A DNA stretch of 64,000 nucleotides from Oscillatoriophycideae cyanobacterium NC_groundwater_1537_Pr4_S-0.65um_50_18 (GCA_016208305.1 JACQYI010000033.1:310001-374000); one strand, 5' to 3'. Shown: positions 53,389 to 62,080, counted from the stretch's first letter. Made by a program: numbers and translations. Notes: generated by a model from the sequence alone, not told the origin.

Positions 53389-53595
53389 CTAAGTCGATTC
53401 ATTCAGCACGATATGCTCAAGCGATCGCGGATTTTCAATCATTTTTGAGGCATTGTGAATCTCTATGGCCACAAGATTGTCGTTGGTGTCGTAGTCTAGC
53501 TGCACATCGGGGCGATCTTCATTGAAATCTTCGACGATCGCATCTCGAAAGACGAACCGCAGGACATCAGTGGCTGCGTCATAAATAACCTTCAT
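53389..53595 (-). CDS. DUF2283 family small protein
   Basis: 68 residues with the family pattern MKVIYDAATDVLRFVF, VQLDYDTNDNLVAIEIHNAS and a C-terminal SLEHIV. GGAGG lies 6-7 nt before the ATG. DUF2283 proteins are small beta-sheet proteins, often next to toxin-like DUF4258 genes, but no such partner is found here. It is convergent with the YdcF gene. Confidence 0.88.
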   Translation of the reverse strand: MKVIYDAATDVLRFVFRDAIVEDFNEDRPDVQLDYDTNDNLVAIEIHNASKMIENPRSLEHIVLNEST

Positions 53596-53897
53596 GATCT
53601 CCTCCAGGTGCCCCAGTTAAATGACTGAAAGCGCAATCATACTTGTCTTAATATCCCTTTACTGTAATCAATCTTGCTGATTTTTGTGAGCAATGTACCC
53701 ATTGAAACCATCGCTCATCCCCTACAAACAGCAGAATCTTGACTTTGCCTTAACCTGATTGCGCCAGATTTACGAGTAAAGTGAAGTCTAGATTAGTCTG
53801 TGGCAACCGATCATCAGCGCTTTGCTTCATTTGGAAACCAGCAGCGCCATTCTGCATTTTTTTCTCCAACCCTACAGAAAATATCAAGGCGCAAATC
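53596..53897. other. Intergenic, divergent
   Basis: About 300 bp between the DUF2283 gene and the HAD gene. It holds both promoters presumably; no motif recognised. Confidence 0.3.
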
Positions 53898-54449
53898 ATG
53901 ACCAAGCTGTTACTTCTCGACAAAGACGGAACTTTGGTCAGTCCCAAGGCGGGGCACAAGTTTGTGGAGCATCCCGCCGACCAAAAGTTGATCAAAGGAG
54001 TGGCAAAGACGATCGCTCAATATGCAGCTCATGGATGGACAATGGCGATTGTCTCTAATCAGGGTGGATGCAGTACCGTCAACCCAGACACGGGTGAAAC
54101 TTATAAAACGCTGGAAGAGGCGATCGCGGAGATGAAATTTTGTATGCATCTCATTCCAGAAATTAGCCGTGCCATGTTTTGTCCTGATAGAAAGGGGGTG
54201 AATGCTTGGGAAATATTGCAGCTCCCTCAGCATTTAGGCGTTTTTGACTGTCTCAAGAAACGTATTGGGATACAAAATTCTGGATTATTTCGTAAACCTC
54301 AGCCCGGAATGCTGCTGTATACCATGCAGGACTTAGAGGTTGAAGCCAAAGATTGTCTGATGGTTGGCGATCTTAACGCTGATGAGGCTGCGGCCAAGGC
54401 TGCTGGCATTCCTTTTCTGTATGTGGGGCAGTGGCTCAAATCGATCTGA
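53898..54449 (+). CDS. HAD-IIIA family phosphatase
   Basis: 183 residues from the ATG at 53898; an earlier in-frame start at 53781 would add 39 residues unlike any HAD N-terminus. Motif I LLLDKDGTLV, motif II IVSNQGG, Lys and motif III region FRKPQPGML and VGDLNADEAAAKAAG are all in place. It resembles histidinol-phosphate or heptose-bisphosphate phosphatases and the phosphatase part of polynucleotide kinases; the substrate cannot be fixed. Followed by a good terminator (54487-54511). Confidence 0.9.
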   Translation: MTKLLLLDKDGTLVSPKAGHKFVEHPADQKLIKGVAKTIAQYAAHGWTMAIVSNQGGCSTVNPDTGETYKTLEEAIAEMKFCMHLIPEISRAMFCPDRKGVNAWEILQLPQHLGVFDCLKKRIGIQNSGLFRKPQPGMLLYTMQDLEVEAKDCLMVGDLNADEAAAKAAGIPFLYVGQWLKSI

Positions 54450-54486
54450 GTTCAACTTAATGGGCTTAACTTAATGAGTTTGGCTC

Positions 54487-54511
54487 AAAAGGGCAGCTTC
54501 ACCGCCCTTTT
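54487..54511. terminator. Terminator after HAD gene
   Basis: AAAAGGGC and GCCCTTTT pair around a 9-nt loop, with a T-run on the plus strand. It lies between the convergent HAD and cyanophycinase genes. Confidence 0.85.
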
Positions 54512-54561
54512 AAGTCAGAGTCACAAGTGTTAGGACAGGGACATTAGCAATCCCAAACAAG

Positions 54562-55833
54562 CTACAACTTCTGATAGAGTGGCTTGCCCATCTGAATCGG
54601 CGTTACGTCCAAGTGAATGTTTTCGACGCTATAATCTTCTCCCCCAAATGTTCCCGTATAGTATCCTAAACTATCCGACTGCTTGTAGAATTTGAATTCA
54701 AACCCTAGGTCTGGCTCAGGAACATCTGTAGCTTGCGTAAAGGCCAAACCGATCGCTTCTGGGTGGCTATTATCAATCAGATTTCCCATCAGATCAACTA
54801 CTGCCGTATTCTCTAAGATGTCTGCGGTGAATATTTCTTCGGTGAAATAAGGTTCATAGCTTGGATCATTAGTATCAACCTTTAAATCATTAAGCTTGTC
54901 GGGATGGAACGTCACGGCCTTGGTTTTAAGGTTAAACTGGTCGCCGCGATCGAGATAAGTTAATTTGGCATTTTGCAGATTAAATTGAGTCACGGCTGCA
55001 TCCGTTTTTGCTTCAGCCAAATCTAGCACCAGCGCACCTTTATAACCGATGACATCTACCTCCCCTGTTGTCGGAAAAACGACAAGTGCTGTATTTTCAT
55101 CCACCCCTATTCCCAACTTGTAGTCCTTGGCCTGCATCGCAACCAAGGCGCGAGCAAAGCGTCCTCTAGTCAGAAAGTGCTGATCGATAAACACATCTGC
55201 ACCGATGAAGCCCAAACCTTTGTCGATACTGTCTCCTTCTTTTACACCAACTTTCATCGTAGACAAAACATCGACTGAGTTCTTAAACATGGTGGTGCTC
55301 ATAATCGCAGCTCCAGCACTCGATCCGCCAATCATGCCGCCTTGATCTAAGACTTGCCAAATGGCATCAAGCATCGGCGTGCGATCGCCCGTTTCAGTAT
55401 ACAAAGCTTGTGTGATGCGAGCCTGATCGCCACCGATGAAATAAATGCCCTTGGCGCTTTTAACCTGTGCAATTAAAGCCGGATCGTTAACCGCCACCTT
55501 GTAATCCACATCAATATTTTTTACGCCGATCGGAATCAGCATTGCATCTGCACCATACCGATTGAAGGCATCTACAACCTGCTGTCCGTTTTTCACAGGG
55601 TTACCGCTTGCTGTGGGAAAAACCGCAATCTTGGCTCCTGGCCCCCCCGCAAGTTCAATCATTTTGTTAAAGACCTCGTCATTGTCGTAGCGTAAGGAGC
55701 CACCAATGATGACTAGCGAGGGTGTTGCAGAAGTGACTTGAGCGGTACTCAACCTAAACGGCAAACCCAGGCTCAAACAAAACAAAAACGCACCCACAAC
55801 CCAACCTAGCTGCTTTTTCATAGCGGTTCTCAC
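54562..55833 (-). CDS. Secreted cyanophycinase-type serine peptidase
   Basis: 423 residues. A signal peptide (basic MKKQ, then WVVGAFLFCLSLGLPF) precedes a cyanophycinase core: LVIIGGSLRYDN, KIAVFPTASG, YFIGGDQARITQAL, the nucleophile Ser in GGSSAGAAIMS, and DQHFLTRGRFARAL, LGIGVDENTALVV. The C-terminal about 130 residues extend beyond the usual 270-residue intracellular CphB. Cyanophycinases cut the Arg/Asp polymer cyanophycin to beta-Asp-Arg. A signal peptide points to a periplasmic or extracellular form as in CphE-type enzymes. A second ATG at 55821 is equally good. No cphA is nearby. Confidence 0.88.
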   Translation of the reverse strand: MRTAMKKQLGWVVGAFLFCLSLGLPFRLSTAQVTSATPSLVIIGGSLRYDNDEVFNKMIELAGGPGAKIAVFPTASGNPVKNGQQVVDAFNRYGADAMLIPIGVKNIDVDYKVAVNDPALIAQVKSAKGIYFIGGDQARITQALYTETGDRTPMLDAIWQVLDQGGMIGGSSAGAAIMSTTMFKNSVDVLSTMKVGVKEGDSIDKGLGFIGADVFIDQHFLTRGRFARALVAMQAKDYKLGIGVDENTALVVFPTTGEVDVIGYKGALVLDLAEAKTDAAVTQFNLQNAKLTYLDRGDQFNLKTKAVTFHPDKLNDLKVDTNDPSYEPYFTEEIFTADILENTAVVDLMGNLIDNSHPEAIGLAFTQATDVPEPDLGFEFKFYKQSDSLGYYTGTFGGEDYSVENIHLDVTPIQMGKPLYQKL

Positions 55834-55935
55834 ATGAAACTTTGATGCAGCCTTACCTTATGCAAGTGGAATTTGTTTATCGGTAGTTTAAGTCACAATT
55901 ACACCCTCGATCGTAATCAAGTTAGGCCAAGGTAT

Positions 55936-55976
55936 GTTTTACTATGAGCGCATAGCGCTATCGCTCATAGTAAAAC
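55936..55976. terminator. Inverted repeat upstream of cyanophycinase
   Basis: GTTTTACTATGAGCG and CGCTCATAGTAAAAC are perfect 15-nt arms around catagcgctat, itself largely palindromic. It lies between two minus-strand genes and probably ends transcription of the CHRD gene. Confidence 0.75.
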
Positions 55977-56004
55977 CCTCACTCAGTTCATAGCTAAGTG
56001 AGGG
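55976..56004. terminator. Second hairpin in the same gap
   Basis: CCCTCACT and AGTGAGGG (arms extend with one mismatch) flank a 13-nt loop, one base away from the preceding inverted repeat. Confidence 0.6.
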
Positions 56005-56060
56005 AGTTGCAAGAGCCATCTTCAGGAAAACACAACGTCTTGTCAAACGTCTAAAGACTG

Positions 56061-56093
56061 TTTTTTATGCCGCACATCGTGTGGCGTAAAAAA
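56061..56093. terminator. Hairpin right after the CHRD gene
   Basis: A T-run and an A-run flank a TGCCGCACA/TGTGGCG stem with wobble pairs, 3 bp past the stop of the CHRD gene. It can act as a terminator on the minus strand. Confidence 0.75.
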
Positions 56094-56095
56094 TG

Positions 56096-58171
56096 CTATA
56101 CCAGCTTCACTACGTTCTGGTTGAAGTTGAGGCGGTTTTCTCCTGTTGGGAAGCCCGCTTTACCATCTCCATCGGTATCAACATTGGTATGGATGTTGAC
56201 ATAGAGGTTACCTGCCAGGAAGGCAGCTTGCTCTTCGGGAGTCAGTTCAAACTCACCAGAAATAGTGCCGGACTTGGCATCTATCGGCGTGTTCTCAAAG
56301 AAGCGAACGACCGTCGCATCTGCAAAGTTGCCTCGGCTATCTTGAGAGGGGCTGAAGTGCAGGTGAGTTCCAGAGAGCTTATTCCCTTCCACATCATTGG
56401 GAACTTGCAAAAAGCCGTTGATCAGAGAGACAGGATCAGAACCATTTAGGATCGTTGCTTTCGGATCAATTACCGTCTCGTTCTGGCTAAAGAGCGGTGC
56501 TCCGTCAAAGTTCTGGTATTTACCATTAAAGGTAAGCACACCATTCTTTAAGGTTGCAGTGGCTTCGCTGGTTCCAGGGCTGTCATTGGGGAAAGGAAAC
56601 TCACCCTTACCATCACCCTTGGCAGTACCGATCGTAAAGCCATCATCACCCACGTACAGGAAGTCATCCCCGCCACCGCCGACCATCTTGTCGCGTCCGC
56701 GTCCGCCCGACAGTTTGCCATCGCCCTGTTGAGTCTTAGCAAACTTCAACGAGTTGAGGGTGTCGAACACTTTATCATCTACCACGCTAAAGCCCTTTCT
56801 ACCAGCCTGCTCTAGACCTTGTAGAGAGGATGCTTTGGTAAATGCCAGCGATGCCAGAATATGCCCATCTGTCTTGTCAATAATCAACGCATTATTGACC
56901 GAATCTAGAGGCTGATTGACTCCACCTTTACCGGGGTTCTTCCCTTGTGCGATAACGATGTTGTCAAGGTTCATCCCCTTGGTAAACAGCAGTCTGTCTT
57001 GGGTGGCATCGAAGTCAAGAATCCGGTTTGTGGTCTTGCCATCTAACAAGATGCTGTCTTTACCGCCGCCCGTGGTGATGGTGTTAAATCCACCCCCTCT
57101 GCCGTCGATCAAATCTTTGTCTCCGGTGGCAATCACTGTATTTTTGCCTGCCCCCGTTACCAGGAGGTCACCCTTGATTCCCACATCATCCCCGAAGGAT
57201 GCTTCCTTCTTCAAGTTCTTGAGATCAAGGCCACGAAGCACCTCAACCTTACTCAAATCAACGTGGTTTTCGCTGCTGGCACCTGCACCCGTGTGGTCAT
57301 GGTCATCGGCGGGGGGCGTTACAGGGGGCGTTACAGGGGGCGTTGTACCTGGATCTGTTGTACCGCCGCCCGTGGCTGGAGGTGGAGTAACAATAGGCGC
57401 TTCACCGCCCAAGATGTCATCGGCTCCGCGACCTACCAACTTATCTCGACCCGCAGAACCCGATAGCTGGCCATCACCCTCTTGAGTCGTGTCAAACTTC
57501 AGCGTGTTGAGCGTATTGAATACCTTGTCTTCAACCAGGGCGAAACCCTTTCTGCCAGACTGCTCAAAGTTTTGCAGCGCAGATGCCTTCGTTGAATTGA
57601 GGGAAGCCAGAATATGTCCTTCTGTCTTATCAATAATCAACGTGTTGTTGACTGAATCAATGCTATTCGCATCTTTATTTTTTCCTTGAGCGATCACGAC
57701 ATTGTTGAGATTGATCTCCTTGGTGAAGAGGAGTCTATCTGAATTGATGTCAAAATCTAGCACCCGGTTGGTTGTCTCAGCGCCCAGGAGTATACTGTCT
57801 TTACCTTTACCTGTGGTAATGGTGTTGAATCCACCGCCTCTGCCATCAATCAGATCCTTGTCGGCAGAACCCTTTACCGTGTTTTTGCCCGCACCGGGAA
57901 CGAGGAAGTCACCTTTAGTTCCCACATCATCGTTAAAAGAAGCCTCTTTTTGCAGTCTCTTGATGTTGATGCCGCGAACCGTTTGAACGTTATTCAGCGA
58001 TACATGGTTGGTTTCAAGCGCTCTGTCCAGATCCTTTGCGAGATCGGATGTTTGCAGTGAAGAACCCTTAGAACCGCCTGCTGTACCACCAGACGCAGAC
58101 TTCGTGGAAACATCTATTGCACCAGTAGCATCCTGATTTTCATGCTGTTCTTGATGATCAAGTCCTGCCAT
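56096..58171 (-). CDS. Duplicated calcium-repeat-like protein with C-terminal CHRD domain
   Basis: 691 residues. Residues about 45-255 and 300-510 are two copies of one unit: VRGINIKRLQKEASFNDDVG, DKDLIDGRGGGFNTITTGKG, TTNRVLDFDINSDRLLFTKE and a GxxGRDKLVGRGADD-type RTX end. A Pro/Thr/Gly linker with a 12-bp DNA repeat (57312-57347) separates them. The C-terminal about 150 residues form a CHRD domain (GTHLHFSPSQDSRG, GNLYVNIHTNVD, GEIRG-like start). CHRD domains occur in secreted or surface proteins and bind partners in other phyla. No signal peptide; RTX-type secretion is plausible. No transporter nearby. Confidence 0.8.
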   Translation of the reverse strand: MAGLDHQEQHENQDATGAIDVSTKSASGGTAGGSKGSSLQTSDLAKDLDRALETNHVSLNNVQTVRGINIKRLQKEASFNDDVGTKGDFLVPGAGKNTVKGSADKDLIDGRGGGFNTITTGKGKDSILLGAETTNRVLDFDINSDRLLFTKEINLNNVVIAQGKNKDANSIDSVNNTLIIDKTEGHILASLNSTKASALQNFEQSGRKGFALVEDKVFNTLNTLKFDTTQEGDGQLSGSAGRDKLVGRGADDILGGEAPIVTPPPATGGGTTDPGTTPPVTPPVTPPADDHDHTGAGASSENHVDLSKVEVLRGLDLKNLKKEASFGDDVGIKGDLLVTGAGKNTVIATGDKDLIDGRGGGFNTITTGGGKDSILLDGKTTNRILDFDATQDRLLFTKGMNLDNIVIAQGKNPGKGGVNQPLDSVNNALIIDKTDGHILASLAFTKASSLQGLEQAGRKGFSVVDDKVFDTLNSLKFAKTQQGDGKLSGGRGRDKMVGGGGDDFLYVGDDGFTIGTAKGDGKGEFPFPNDSPGTSEATATLKNGVLTFNGKYQNFDGAPLFSQNETVIDPKATILNGSDPVSLINGFLQVPNDVEGNKLSGTHLHFSPSQDSRGNFADATVVRFFENTPIDAKSGTISGEFELTPEEQAAFLAGNLYVNIHTNVDTDGDGKAGFPTGENRLNFNQNVVKLV
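57312..57347. repeat. 12-bp in-frame tandem repeat, three units
   Basis: gggggcgttaca twice exactly and once with changes encodes the Pro-Pro-Val-Thr linker between the two halves of the CHRD protein. Confidence 0.8.
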
Positions 58172-58495
58172 GATTGCTCCTTGAAATTAATAAAAAAGAA
58201 CGTAAAAAGTGAGTGAAAAAGACGATTATCGCTTGAGGAAATACACCCTAAACGATCGCCATTGATACTGAGTACAGAGATGAATGCGGAAAGATGGGCA
58301 AATGCTTATCGCAGCGATGCTAGTGGCTGCGGAACCTGAACTATAACGGCTTTAAGAGCTTAAGACTTTATTTGAATCGATAATCGTCTTCTACTCCCGA
58401 AGTATAGCAACCTCAACCTATTGGATGTCAACCGAGGGCAGGCTAAATTTTTCAAGAAACGGCCTTGACTGGAACCTAAATCGTCTAATTAGAAC
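58172..58495. other. Intergenic upstream of the CHRD gene
   Basis: About 320 bp between the primase gene stop (58496) and the CHRD gene start, both minus strand. No structure recognised. Confidence 0.3.
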
Positions 58496-60418
58496 CTATT
58501 TACAGCCATATTGCCAATCGAGTTCCAATAAAGCTAACGCTTGCTGTTCCTCGGCTTTGAGACTCAGCCACTCTAGCCATTGGTGTAATTCTCCCTCAAG
58601 CAGCAAGGCGCGATCGCCTTTATCAAACAATTCCAAGAGGTTCTCTCTCACCTGCGCTCGGTTCCAGCCTAGCCGCCTCGTCAGGACTGAGAGTGCCGCG
58701 AGGGTATCAGACAGGTCATGGGGCAGGTCATGAGGCAGGTCATGAGGCAAGTCATGGGGCGATCGCACCGTTAGCTGAGGCTGCATAACCTGAAGCATCT
58801 GAGTTGGCTGAACAGGTCGAGCCTCTGCTAAATCTGCTAGAAGGGCTGGCTGCACCCAAGTAAGAGCCTCTGCCACCAAAATGGGATCGCCCGATTCTAA
58901 ATACTGCTGCATGCGACTCTTGAGAGCCGCAGAAGCATTACCGCCTATAGGGAGCCTGAGATGTTGGCAATCGCTCAACCCTTGACTAACACTACTATTA
59001 CCACCTGCTGTAGATAATAAGCTTGTAAGACTATGAACGTTTGACGCGACCTCATCGCGATCAAACGCTTCAGGCTTATATTCCGTTGGGGGGGCTGGGG
59101 GGTTTTCCACAGGCTGCTTGATTTCCATAGCGAAACTAGCGGAATCACTACCCGCAAAGTCGCTAGGATGCCAGAGATCCCGATGCCGATAGAGAGAACC
59201 TCCACCAATCCCGTAGGCCGTGAGCGCATGGAATCTTGCCGTTGCACCAATAGGCAAACTGTTTTTCTCTAATAAATCAGCAATAGCTCTGCGAATGCGA
59301 TCGCGTGCTGACTGAGATTGCTGCTGATTCCAGCCGGGTAAATTGGGTAAATCGAGGGTCAGGTCTGCGATCGCCTCTTCCTGCTTCTCTTTGTATTTAC
59401 CTTTGAGACTGCCGTAAGGAAAATATTTACTATTCTGAACACACCTAGCCCATTCTTCGGCGCGCTGTTCGATCTCACATTGGTGATTGCAGTAGTCTCG
59501 ATAACCTGGGAGAGAGCGGGCGACACGAACAATTTCGTCGATCAGAGCTTTACCCTCTAGAGGTGTACCTCCAGAAATAACATGATGGAAAACATAAGTG
59601 CGTAAGGTAATGCGACCCAACAGGCGATTGGTTTGACCTGAGCCACTCCAACCCGCTGCAATCTCGGCATTAAGATCAGCAATAAATTTGTCGGCCTTCC
59701 CCGATACTCGAAACTGCGTGCGTTTAATTTGCCTGAGAAAACGCTTAAGCGTCTTGCGATCGAGCAAATTTCGCCGTTGGGCAAAAAGCCACTGTTCAAC
59801 AAAACGGGATTGGTCACTCCAGACAGGCTCAAAGTCCTGATTCAACAGGTAAGAGCCAATTTGCAGGGGCAACCGATGAGCATTGAATAAGCTAGGGTGA
59901 CCTTCAGTAACGTAGAGCTTGGGGTTTGGAAACACCTCAAGTTGTCCTGGCCTAACTAAAAAACCAGCAGCCGTTAATTGCGCCGTTACAACAGTCGCCA
60001 GTTCCCAAGAATTTTGTGATTCAGCCAAAGGGAAATAGAGATGTAATCCACCAGAGTAAGAGCTGGTACAAGCCACATAGGCCACTAGACCCATCGATTC
60101 TAAAGCAGCACCGAGACGAGAAATAGCTAGTGCATCATGCTGTGGATGATAGGCACTGCCCCGATCGATATCAAGCAAGCAATATTGAGTCTGAGAGCCG
60201 AAGCGAACCCCAAATAGATAATCGCCCTGTTGAAAAATTCGACTCGATAGGGGATACCGCCGCTCCGTTTGCCAATCTGGCGATCGCCCTAGCTCAGGAT
60301 ACTCCGCATAGATAAAGTCGAATCGGTGAGGAAACAATGCAAAGAACTGATCCTGTGCATCCTCAACAGATTGAAATTTGAGTAGGGCTTTAGATTTTGA
60401 AGATAACGCTATGGACAC
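58496..60418 (-). CDS. Archaeo-eukaryotic primase (AEP)-like protein
   Basis: 640 residues from the GTG at 60418 (GGAG 8 nt upstream); a GTG at 60427 is an alternative. The N-terminal AEP core is intact. In numbering from 60427 the metal-binding pair is Asp86-x-Asp88 in LLDIDRGSAYHP, the nucleotide-binding His129 is in SSYSGGLHLYF, and the third acidic residue is Glu164 in GQLEVFPNP. A helical region with several Cys/His follows (GYRDYCNHQCEIEQRAEEW), then a disordered stretch with four PHDL repeats (12-bp DNA repeat) and a helical C-terminus. Related proteins are widespread and uncharacterised in cyanobacteria. A role in primer synthesis, repair or plasmid-type replication is inferred. Confidence 0.75.
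   Translation of the reverse strand: MSIALSSKSKALLKFQSVEDAQDQFFALFPHRFDFIYAEYPELGRSPDWQTERRYPLSSRIFQQGDYLFGVRFGSQTQYCLLDIDRGSAYHPQHDALAISRLGAALESMGLVAYVACTSSYSGGLHLYFPLAESQNSWELATVVTAQLTAAGFLVRPGQLEVFPNPKLYVTEGHPSLFNAHRLPLQIGSYLLNQDFEPVWSDQSRFVEQWLFAQRRNLLDRKTLKRFLRQIKRTQFRVSGKADKFIADLNAEIAAGWSGSGQTNRLLGRITLRTYVFHHVISGGTPLEGKALIDEIVRVARSLPGYRDYCNHQCEIEQRAEEWARCVQNSKYFPYGSLKGKYKEKQEEAIADLTLDLPNLPGWNQQQSQSARDRIRRAIADLLEKNSLPIGATARFHALTAYGIGGGSLYRHRDLWHPSDFAGSDSASFAMEIKQPVENPPAPPTEYKPEAFDRDEVASNVHSLTSLLSTAGGNSSVSQGLSDCQHLRLPIGGNASAALKSRMQQYLESGDPILVAEALTWVQPALLADLAEARPVQPTQMLQVMQPQLTVRSPHDLPHDLPHDLPHDLSDTLAALSVLTRRLGWNRAQVRENLLELFDKGDRALLLEGELHQWLEWLSLKAEEQQALALLELDWQYGCK
58712..58759. repeat. 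12-bp in-frame tandem repeat, four units
   Basis: caggtcatgagg and close variants repeat four times and encode the PHDL repeat near the C-terminus of the primase-like protein. Confidence 0.88.
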
Positions 60419-61141
60419 AAAAAACACTCCACTCTTGAAGCGTTACAGAATGGAATGCCCAATGTAAAACTGAACCAGCCGGGTGTATTGCGATCGCTAA
60501 CCCGTTGACTCTAATATGGACATATTCAAACAATCGAACTTACCTCAAAGCCGCCAAGCTTGATGGAAGTTAAGTCCTTGTCTCCATTCTGCAAAGTTAA
60601 TAGACATTGACCCTGGCTATAAACCCTGGGTTTTTAATGGGATTAGAAATCTCAAATATCGGAAACGAAGATTGCTCAATCTGAAATTAAATTTGCCTGT
60701 TGCAGATTTGAATCATTCGTTTCTTTATTTTTGATCTGTTAATCCAGGGTCACTGTAGCAGCGAGGTTACATAAAGCTAGAAACAGCAGGCGATCAAATG
60801 ATCAAGAGATCAAACCTGTAACCTTTTTTTAAAACCTTGGCAGGGTAAGCCGTTCAGCCTGGTGCAATGTAACTTTTAGAGTGAACAAAGGGTGTTTTTA
60901 GGTCACTTGAGGGGTATTTTTAGGTCACACCAGGGAGGTGAAAATGTAACCTATAGGTCTTGTCATAAAAATGAGTTTTAAGACTGACAGATAGCTGAAA
61001 TGCAGGACAGGAAAGCGATCGCCCTGCATATGGATGTAACCGTTGGGTCAAACCTAAGACTTCTAACGGGGTAATGTGTAACCTTATCCAGGGTGCTGCA
61101 CCCGTAACTGTTGGGCTAACCCTGGGGGATTAGCCATTCGC
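60419..61141. other. Long intergenic region with TGTAACC iteron-like cluster
   Basis: About 720 bp upstream of the primase-like gene and downstream of dapB. TGTAACC occurs at 60817, 60945, 61035 and 61077 on the plus strand and inverted at 60765. Near copies are TGTAACT at 60868, CGTAACT at 61103 and an inverted TGTAACG at 60441. A direct repeat, TTTTTAGGTCAC, occurs at 60895 and 60917 (22-bp period). A T-run/A-run stretch (60824-60833) is in the middle. The layout recalls an iteron-type origin or a dense operator; function unproven. Confidence 0.5.
60895..60928. repeat. 22-bp-period direct repeat
   Basis: TTTTTAGGTCAC occurs twice exactly, start to start 22 bp, within the iteron-like region. 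Confidence 0.8.
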
Positions 61142-61963
61142 TCACAGCAGTTTCTCTAGACCGTAGACGAGCGATTTCAAAGGTACAACCTTGCGGATAG
61201 AGAGCAGCACCCCTGGCATATAGCAGATGCGATCGCTCGTGTCATGGCGCAGAGTATAAATTTGTCCGGGTGCGCCAAATAGCACCTCCTGATGGGCAAT
61301 TAATCCGGGGAGGCGAATGCTGTGGATGCGAATCCCATCTTGAGTCTGGCTGCCTCTGGCTCCAGCTAACTTCTCAGTTTCCTCAACGCTAGGCGGGTTG
61401 TAGAGCTTGCCAAATTCTTCTAGCAACTGGGCAGTCTGAATGGCCGTACCGCTAGGGGCATCGGCTTTTTGGTTATGGTGCAGCTCAATAATTTCAACAT
61501 GATCAAAATATTGTGAGGCGCGCACGGCTGCCTGTTGTAGCAACACCATACCGATCGAAAAGTTGGGAATAATTGCGCCGCCAATGCTGGCTTTGTCGGC
61601 AAATTCGGCTAAGTCTTGAATTTGCTCTAGCGTTAAGCCTGTGGTGCCAATTACAGGACGCACCCCATAGGCGATCGCAGCGCGCACATTGTCATACACG
61701 GAGTCAGGATGGGTAACATCGACCATGACAGCGGCCTCTCGCTCTTGCCCAGCCATTGCCAGCGTGGCTTGAAGGTCGGCAATAATAGGCACCTCTAATG
61801 CGCCACAGCCAATCACCTCACCAATGTCTTCACCTTGGAGATCGCGGTTGCGGGCGATCGCCCCCACCAAAGTCATGTCTTCTGCTGCGGCAACGGCTTT
61901 GATAATTTCACGACCCATTTTGCCAGTTGCACCGTTAACAACGACGGGAATTGGGGATGTCAT
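61142..61963 (-). CDS. dapB: 4-hydroxy-tetrahydrodipicolinate reductase
   Basis: 273 residues. N-terminal Rossmann motif [12 protein letters not shown], the hinge GTTGLT, the conserved substrate/catalytic segment [17 protein letters not shown] (His-His and Lys) and C-terminal [19 protein letters not shown]. It reduces hydroxy-tetrahydrodipicolinate with NAD(P)H in the lysine/diaminopimelate pathway, in the cytosol. Monocistronic, with a 73-bp palindrome in the gap upstream. Confidence 0.97.
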   Translation of the reverse strand: MTSPIPVVVNGATGKMGREIIKAVAAAEDMTLVGAIARNRDLQGEDIGEVIGCGALEVPIIADLQATLAMAGQEREAAVMVDVTHPDSVYDNVRAAIAYGVRPVIGTTGLTLEQIQDLAEFADKASIGGAIIPNFSIGMVLLQQAAVRASQYFDHVEIIELHHNQKADAPSGTAIQTAQLLEEFGKLYNPPSVEETEKLAGARGSQTQDGIRIHSIRLPGLIAHQEVLFGAPGQIYTLRHDTSDRICYMPGVLLSIRKVVPLKSLVYGLEKLL

Positions 61964-61995
61964 AGCTTTCCTTGATGCGACAAGAGCAATTCTAT

Positions 61996-62008
61996 AGCGC
62001 TACGCGCT
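61996..62008. repeat. Small palindrome beside the large one
   Basis: AGCGC and GCGCT flank TAC, ending at the first base of the 73-bp palindrome. Confidence 0.6.
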
Positions 62009-62080
62009 TAGATCCAAATGGGTTATTTTTTGAAAGCCCCGCGTAGCGGGGCTTTCAAAAAATAACCCATTTGGATCTAA
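62008..62080. terminator. 73-bp perfect inverted repeat
   Basis: The arms 62008-62042 and 62046-62080 are 35 nt long and perfectly complementary, with only GTA between. The inner part, GAAAGCCCCGC/GCGGGGCTTTC with T and A runs, is a classic two-way terminator. The outer AT-rich part (TTAGATCCAAATGGG) makes it far longer than a normal terminator. It lies between the CHASE2 kinase and dapB. Confidence 0.9.

Noticed and set aside
60765-61109. Possible CRISPR array from the repeated TGTAACC
   Set aside because: Repeats are only 7 bp, unevenly spaced (25-90 bp) and in both orientations; no cas genes nearby.
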